Shown here piece by piece: positions 20,489 to 22,500 of a DNA stretch of 22,500 bases. How positions within the stretch are numbered: the first letter of the stretch is position 1; each line of letters begins with the position of its first letter. A program made the position numbers and the translations under genes. The DNA is from Chrysomallon squamiferum (Eukaryota > Mollusca > Gastropoda > Neomphalida > Peltospiridae). The DNA lies in contig CM022672.1 in NCBI GenBank assembly GCA_012295275.1, forward strand, positions 31,462,394-31,484,893, given 5' to 3'. The notes beneath the pieces are model-generated. The model was not told the origin of the DNA and searched no databases. It saw only the letters and a list, made by a program, of their open reading frames with translations.

Positions 20489-20592
20489 ACAGTCAATTAA
20501 AATTACTCTACCTTAAAAACACCTTCAAATTCCAGAGAACACACAGAAGCTACACAAATTAGAAACACATAACTAGCCAGGCCGCAGTCCAT
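18155..20592 (-). CDS. Putative small secreted coiled-coil protein, two-exon gene (110 aa)
   Basis: Gene-level entry: join complement(20512-20592) with complement(18155-18406). Exon 1 encodes a signal peptide and eight further residues. Exon 2 encodes 83 residues forming one long amphipathic helix, then a TAG stop. The intron is phase 0 with donor AAG|GTAGAG and acceptor CTACGCAG|AAT preceded by a T-rich, AG-free tract. The predicted preprotein has 110 residues. The mature part is highly charged, lysine/glutamate-rich and has no cysteine. I do not recognise the family, and both exons were found by reading frame, signals and composition alone. No in-phase middle exon was seen in the 2.1-kb intron, which is mostly minisatellite and microsatellite. 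The export route follows from the signal peptide; the function is unknown. Basic clusters (K-K, R-H-R-R) could be processing sites, but no amidation signal follows them. Confidence 0.72.
18446..18775. repeat. Three ~60-bp units with (T/A)GACGTCATCTTnTTTCATT inside the 27-bp array
   Basis: Copies centre on 18457, 18566 and 18728; the first two have a perfect TGACGTCA and the third AGACGTCA. Spacings are 109 and 162 bases, close to 4 and exactly 6 times 27. Each is followed by ...TACAGT...ACATATnTAACTAA, joining back into the minisatellite. The first unit lies in the intron just upstream of the T-rich tract that feeds exon 2's acceptor. Confidence 0.7.
18485..19290 (+). repeat. 27-bp minisatellite (TAATTAACTAACTATACAGT-type), about 25-30 periods
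   Basis: The unit reads acataATTAACTAACTATAC followed by agtgtgt, with an exact 27-base step in the right half (for example 19204 to 19231). Copies decay toward the left. It fills the part of the - strand gene's intron just upstream of exon 2. Three longer inserts carrying GACGTCA interrupt it on the same lattice. Confidence 0.9.
19291..20511. repeat. Simple-repeat part of the - strand gene's intron
   Basis: Unique DNA at 19291-19490 without an in-phase exon, then CA/CATA/TA repeats at 19494-19855, AAC/AAT repeats at 19978-20220, (AGT)n at 20266-20340, and (ATT)n at 20447-20487. The last lies only about 25 bases from the exon 1 donor. Confidence 0.8.
20512..20592 (-). CDS. Exon 1 (signal peptide) of the putative secreted coiled-coil protein
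   Basis: ATG at 20592-20590 opens 27 codons: M-D-C-G-L-A-S-Y-V-F-L-I-C-V-A-S-V-C-S followed by L-E-F-E-G-V-F-K. The hydrophobic core Y-V-F-L-I-C-V-A and the small residues V-C-S form a textbook signal peptide, with cleavage likely after S19. The exon ends at an AAG|GTAGAGT donor, phase 0. The first in-frame stop upstream (TGA at about 20661-20659) has no other in-frame ATG between, so this start is favoured. An out-of-frame upstream ATG (near 20666) opens a roughly 30-codon overlapping reading frame in the leader, which could damp translation. This exon is short and was found by eye on the - strand. Confidence 0.7.
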
Positions 20593-21944
20593 GTTTGTAG
20601 GTTTGTTCAGACAGAAAACACAAACAGTGTATAAGACCTCTGACCTGTATTGTAGAGTTCACCATCAAAATCTATAAACTTGCCTCAGTCTTTGCAAACT
20701 GAGTTGTCTTTGAACGTAGGTTTTTTTGTAAAATTTTATCGATAACTAATTTAGCGGTACGCAAGTACAAACACGTACACAAATTATTTAAAAAATAAAA
20801 AAAAAAAAAAAAAAAAAATATACCATTAAAAAAAAATATTTCTCACACACCCGCACACCCGCACACACGCACATACACGAACATACACACAGACAGAAAC
20901 AAACAAACATACACACCCATACACCCCAAAACAGCACACATCACAAATACGACTGCATAAAATTCACGTACATACATTTACACACATATCTAAAAGCTAT
21001 GCTGATACCTAGTGTAATAACAGATAACAACACTGAGGATGTTTTTAGATAATGTTAGCATTGGGATGTGGGTGGAACGGAATAAAAGCTAATGCAAGAG
21101 AATGTCACTGAGTCCAGTTTTAGTTGAATCTGTCGAGGTAAAAAAAAACAAAAAAAAAAAAAAAAAAAAAAAAAAGAAAAACAATAACATAACTTTATAA
21201 AACGTCACTTTTAGATTGAAAAGTGAAGGTCCTTTATTTTTCACAGCTGTATTTGACAACATTTTTACTAGTAATTTAAAATACCTTTATATATAAGCAC
21301 ACACACACACACACGCACACACACACACACACAAACACACACATACATTTCCCACATTATTTGTAGATTTTGAAATAACCAACTTTAATTTAGTTTTAAA
21401 TACATTAAGTTAATTTAGAGATTTCATTTATAAACTTTTTTTTTATTTATTCTATTTAAAATATAACCAACATGTTATTTTTTTCTTCTCTTTTCTCCTT
21501 CTTTTCTTTCTTTTGTCCCTTTTATTAAGAATAATCAGTCCGAAGAAGAAGAAGAAGAAGAAGAAGAAGAAGAAAAAAAAAGAAGAAGAAGAAGAAACAA
21601 AGAAAGAAAAAATAAAAAAAAAAAAGAAAGAAACAAATACAAAAATTTCTTCATAAAAAATAAACGAAATAAATTAATAAAAGATTTCTTCATTTGAAAT
21701 TTTGTAGAGATACCAAAATATACCAAAAGTATATAATTAAAATAAAGTAACAAACAAAAATGCGTAACTGCTTTAAATTTTTAAACGATTTATGAAAGCG
21801 TTTTCCACGTCAAGTTTTCAAGGCTAAGTAACACGTGTTTTTAACATTGGTGAATGTCATTTATTTTACTTGTTCTGACAGAAACTTCGTTTGTGTCAAA
21901 TTTTCGGCCGTGAAAAGATTTCTCAAACTTATACGAAAAAAATA

Positions 21945-21980
<36 letters not shown>

Positions 21981-22156
21981 CGAAATTTTGTTTTCCATAT
22001 TATATTACAAGATCTAAAAAGGCTAGCGGAAATATTGAATGAAGCAGAGTATATATATGACTGCTTGCCTTTAGACTGATTGTTCAAAGTAAATTATTGA
22101 TACCACTCGTGTTACTAGGGTGAAAGATAAAAGTGATACAATTCTTCTGAAGCGAA
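20593..22156. promoter_or_regulatory. Divergent upstream region shared by the two secreted-protein genes
   Basis: 1.56 kb between two start codons pointing outward. Leader of the - strand gene is at about 20593-20660, with a TATA-like TTTATAGA (20671-20678, - strand). The middle holds A-tracts (20793-20819, 21141-21176), CA repeats (20843-20990, 21298-21342), (GAA)n at 21541-21597, (TA)n at 21951-21975, and unique DNA at 21000-21130 and 21780-21920. The + strand core promoter is at the right end. Confidence 0.4.
22050..22057 (+). promoter_or_regulatory. TATA box of the rightmost secreted-protein gene
   Basis: TATATATA within GAGTATATATATGAC lies about 107 bases before the ATG. A start site 30 bases downstream would fall near 22080 (GACTGATTG), leaving a leader of about 75 bases with no intervening ATG. 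The start site itself is inferred. Confidence 0.45.
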
Positions 22157-22225
22157 ATGACGTCATTGGTTCTTAAAATAATCGTTCTTCTTGCGTTTCT
22201 TTCAAAACTAACTCTCTGCGAAAAG
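22157..22225 (+). CDS. First coding exon (signal peptide) of a second putative secreted protein; gene continues past the window
   Basis: ATG at 22157 opens 23 codons, M-T-S-L-V-L-K-I-I-V-L-L-A-F-L-S-K-L-T-L-C-E-K, ending AAG|GTAAAT, a good donor at phase 0. The stretch L-K-I-I-V-L-L-A-F-L is a strong signal-peptide core. Cleavage is likely near the L-C-E boundary, though the exact site is uncertain. An in-frame TGA lies at 22148-22150, just before the ATG, so the start is well bounded. The architecture copies that of the divergent gene to the left (signal exon, AAG, phase 0 donor), although the two signal peptides do not look alike in sequence. The remaining exons must lie to the right of 22500; only intron with TTTA/TTTC repeats is seen after 22225. 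Family unknown. Confidence 0.68.
22158..22165. promoter_or_regulatory. TGACGTCA (CRE/ATF-type palindrome) overlapping the start codon
   Basis: The start codon reads A-TGACGTCA-TT, so the second base of the ATG begins a perfect CREB/ATF palindrome. The same 8-mer occurs three times in and beside exon 2 of the - strand gene (18391, 18457, 18566). Confidence 0.35.
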
Positions 22226-22500
22226 GTAAATACAGTTTCTGCTTGTAAATCTACTGATTTACTTGTTTCCGTGTTTGATTGTTTGTTTTGTTAATTTCTT
22301 TATTTTTATATTTCTTTCTTTCTTTCTTTCTTTCTTTATTTATTCTTTATTTATTTAATTATTTATTTTGTTTTATTTTTATTTATTGTTTCCTTATTTA
22401 TTTATTTTAATTATTTATTTATATATTTATTTATTTATTTATTTTATGTGTTTGTTTATTTATTTATTTGTTTATTCATCATTTTTCCTACAAAAATGAA
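22226..22500 (+). repeat. Start of intron 1 of the rightmost gene: (TTTC)n and (TTTA)n
   Basis: After the GTAAAT donor about 85 bases of unique T-rich DNA follow, then TTTC repeats (22312-22337) and TTTA/TTTG repeats to the window edge. No acceptor with a downstream exon is visible. Confidence 0.7.

Noticed and set aside
21891-22079. 62-codon + frame ending 78 bases before the rightmost ATG, with a plausible-looking final stretch L-K-R-L-A-E-I-L-N-E-A-E
   Set aside because: It crosses a (TA)n tract, the possible acceptor (ACAAG) is poor, and the region fits the core promoter of the next gene (TATA at 22050) better.

Overview
The window is eukaryotic, AT-rich, intron-containing DNA from an animal. 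It holds the 3' two-thirds of one LIM-homeobox gene (Lhx3/4, also called lim3) on the + strand, followed by two small putative secreted-protein genes in head-to-head orientation. The protein sequence places the gene in the bilaterian Lhx3/4 family. The very high density of simple repeats and compact introns would suit an invertebrate, perhaps a mollusc or other lophotrochozoan. That placement is an inference, and the sequence does not settle the species.

Positions 1-12150: four consecutive lim3 exons are readable with matching splice phases. They encode LIM1 (2591-2765), LIM2 (9394-9605), linker plus homeodomain (10679-11002) and the C-terminal tail with its stop (11792-12150). They join into 355 residues plus stop. 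The first exon, with the N-terminus and start codon, was not found and probably lies to the left of base 1. Every exon is hugged by tandem repeats. The last intron ends in eight copies of a 38-bp unit carrying a TAATTA homeodomain core. Three islands of less repetitive, locally GC-richer sequence in the 6.6-kb second intron are enhancer candidates. The 3' UTR has Pumilio-type elements and two AATAAA signals.

Positions 12900-18150: gene-poor DNA with microsatellites, a 14-copy ~36-bp AT minisatellite, a degenerate TACGTCA-containing array, and a 332-bp Tc1/mariner-pogo-like MITE. The MITE has perfect 23-bp terminal inverted repeats and a TA duplication.

Positions 18155-20592 (- strand): a previously unlabelled two-exon gene. 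Exon 1 gives a clean signal peptide and exon 2 an 83-residue amphipathic helix or coiled coil, both at phase 0. The predicted preprotein has 110 residues, with no cysteine in its mature part. A 27-bp minisatellite fills the intron beside exon 2, and inverted copies of the same repeat lie beyond the gene's 3' end.

Positions 20593-22500: a 1.56-kb divergent upstream region, then a + strand first exon (22157-22225) with its own signal peptide and the same exon logic (signal peptide, then AAG and a phase 0 donor). It has a well-placed TATA box and an ATG overlapping a TGACGTCA palindrome. The rest of that gene lies beyond the window. The divergent pair is the best candidate here for an undescribed system: a small secreted-protein locus beside lim3.
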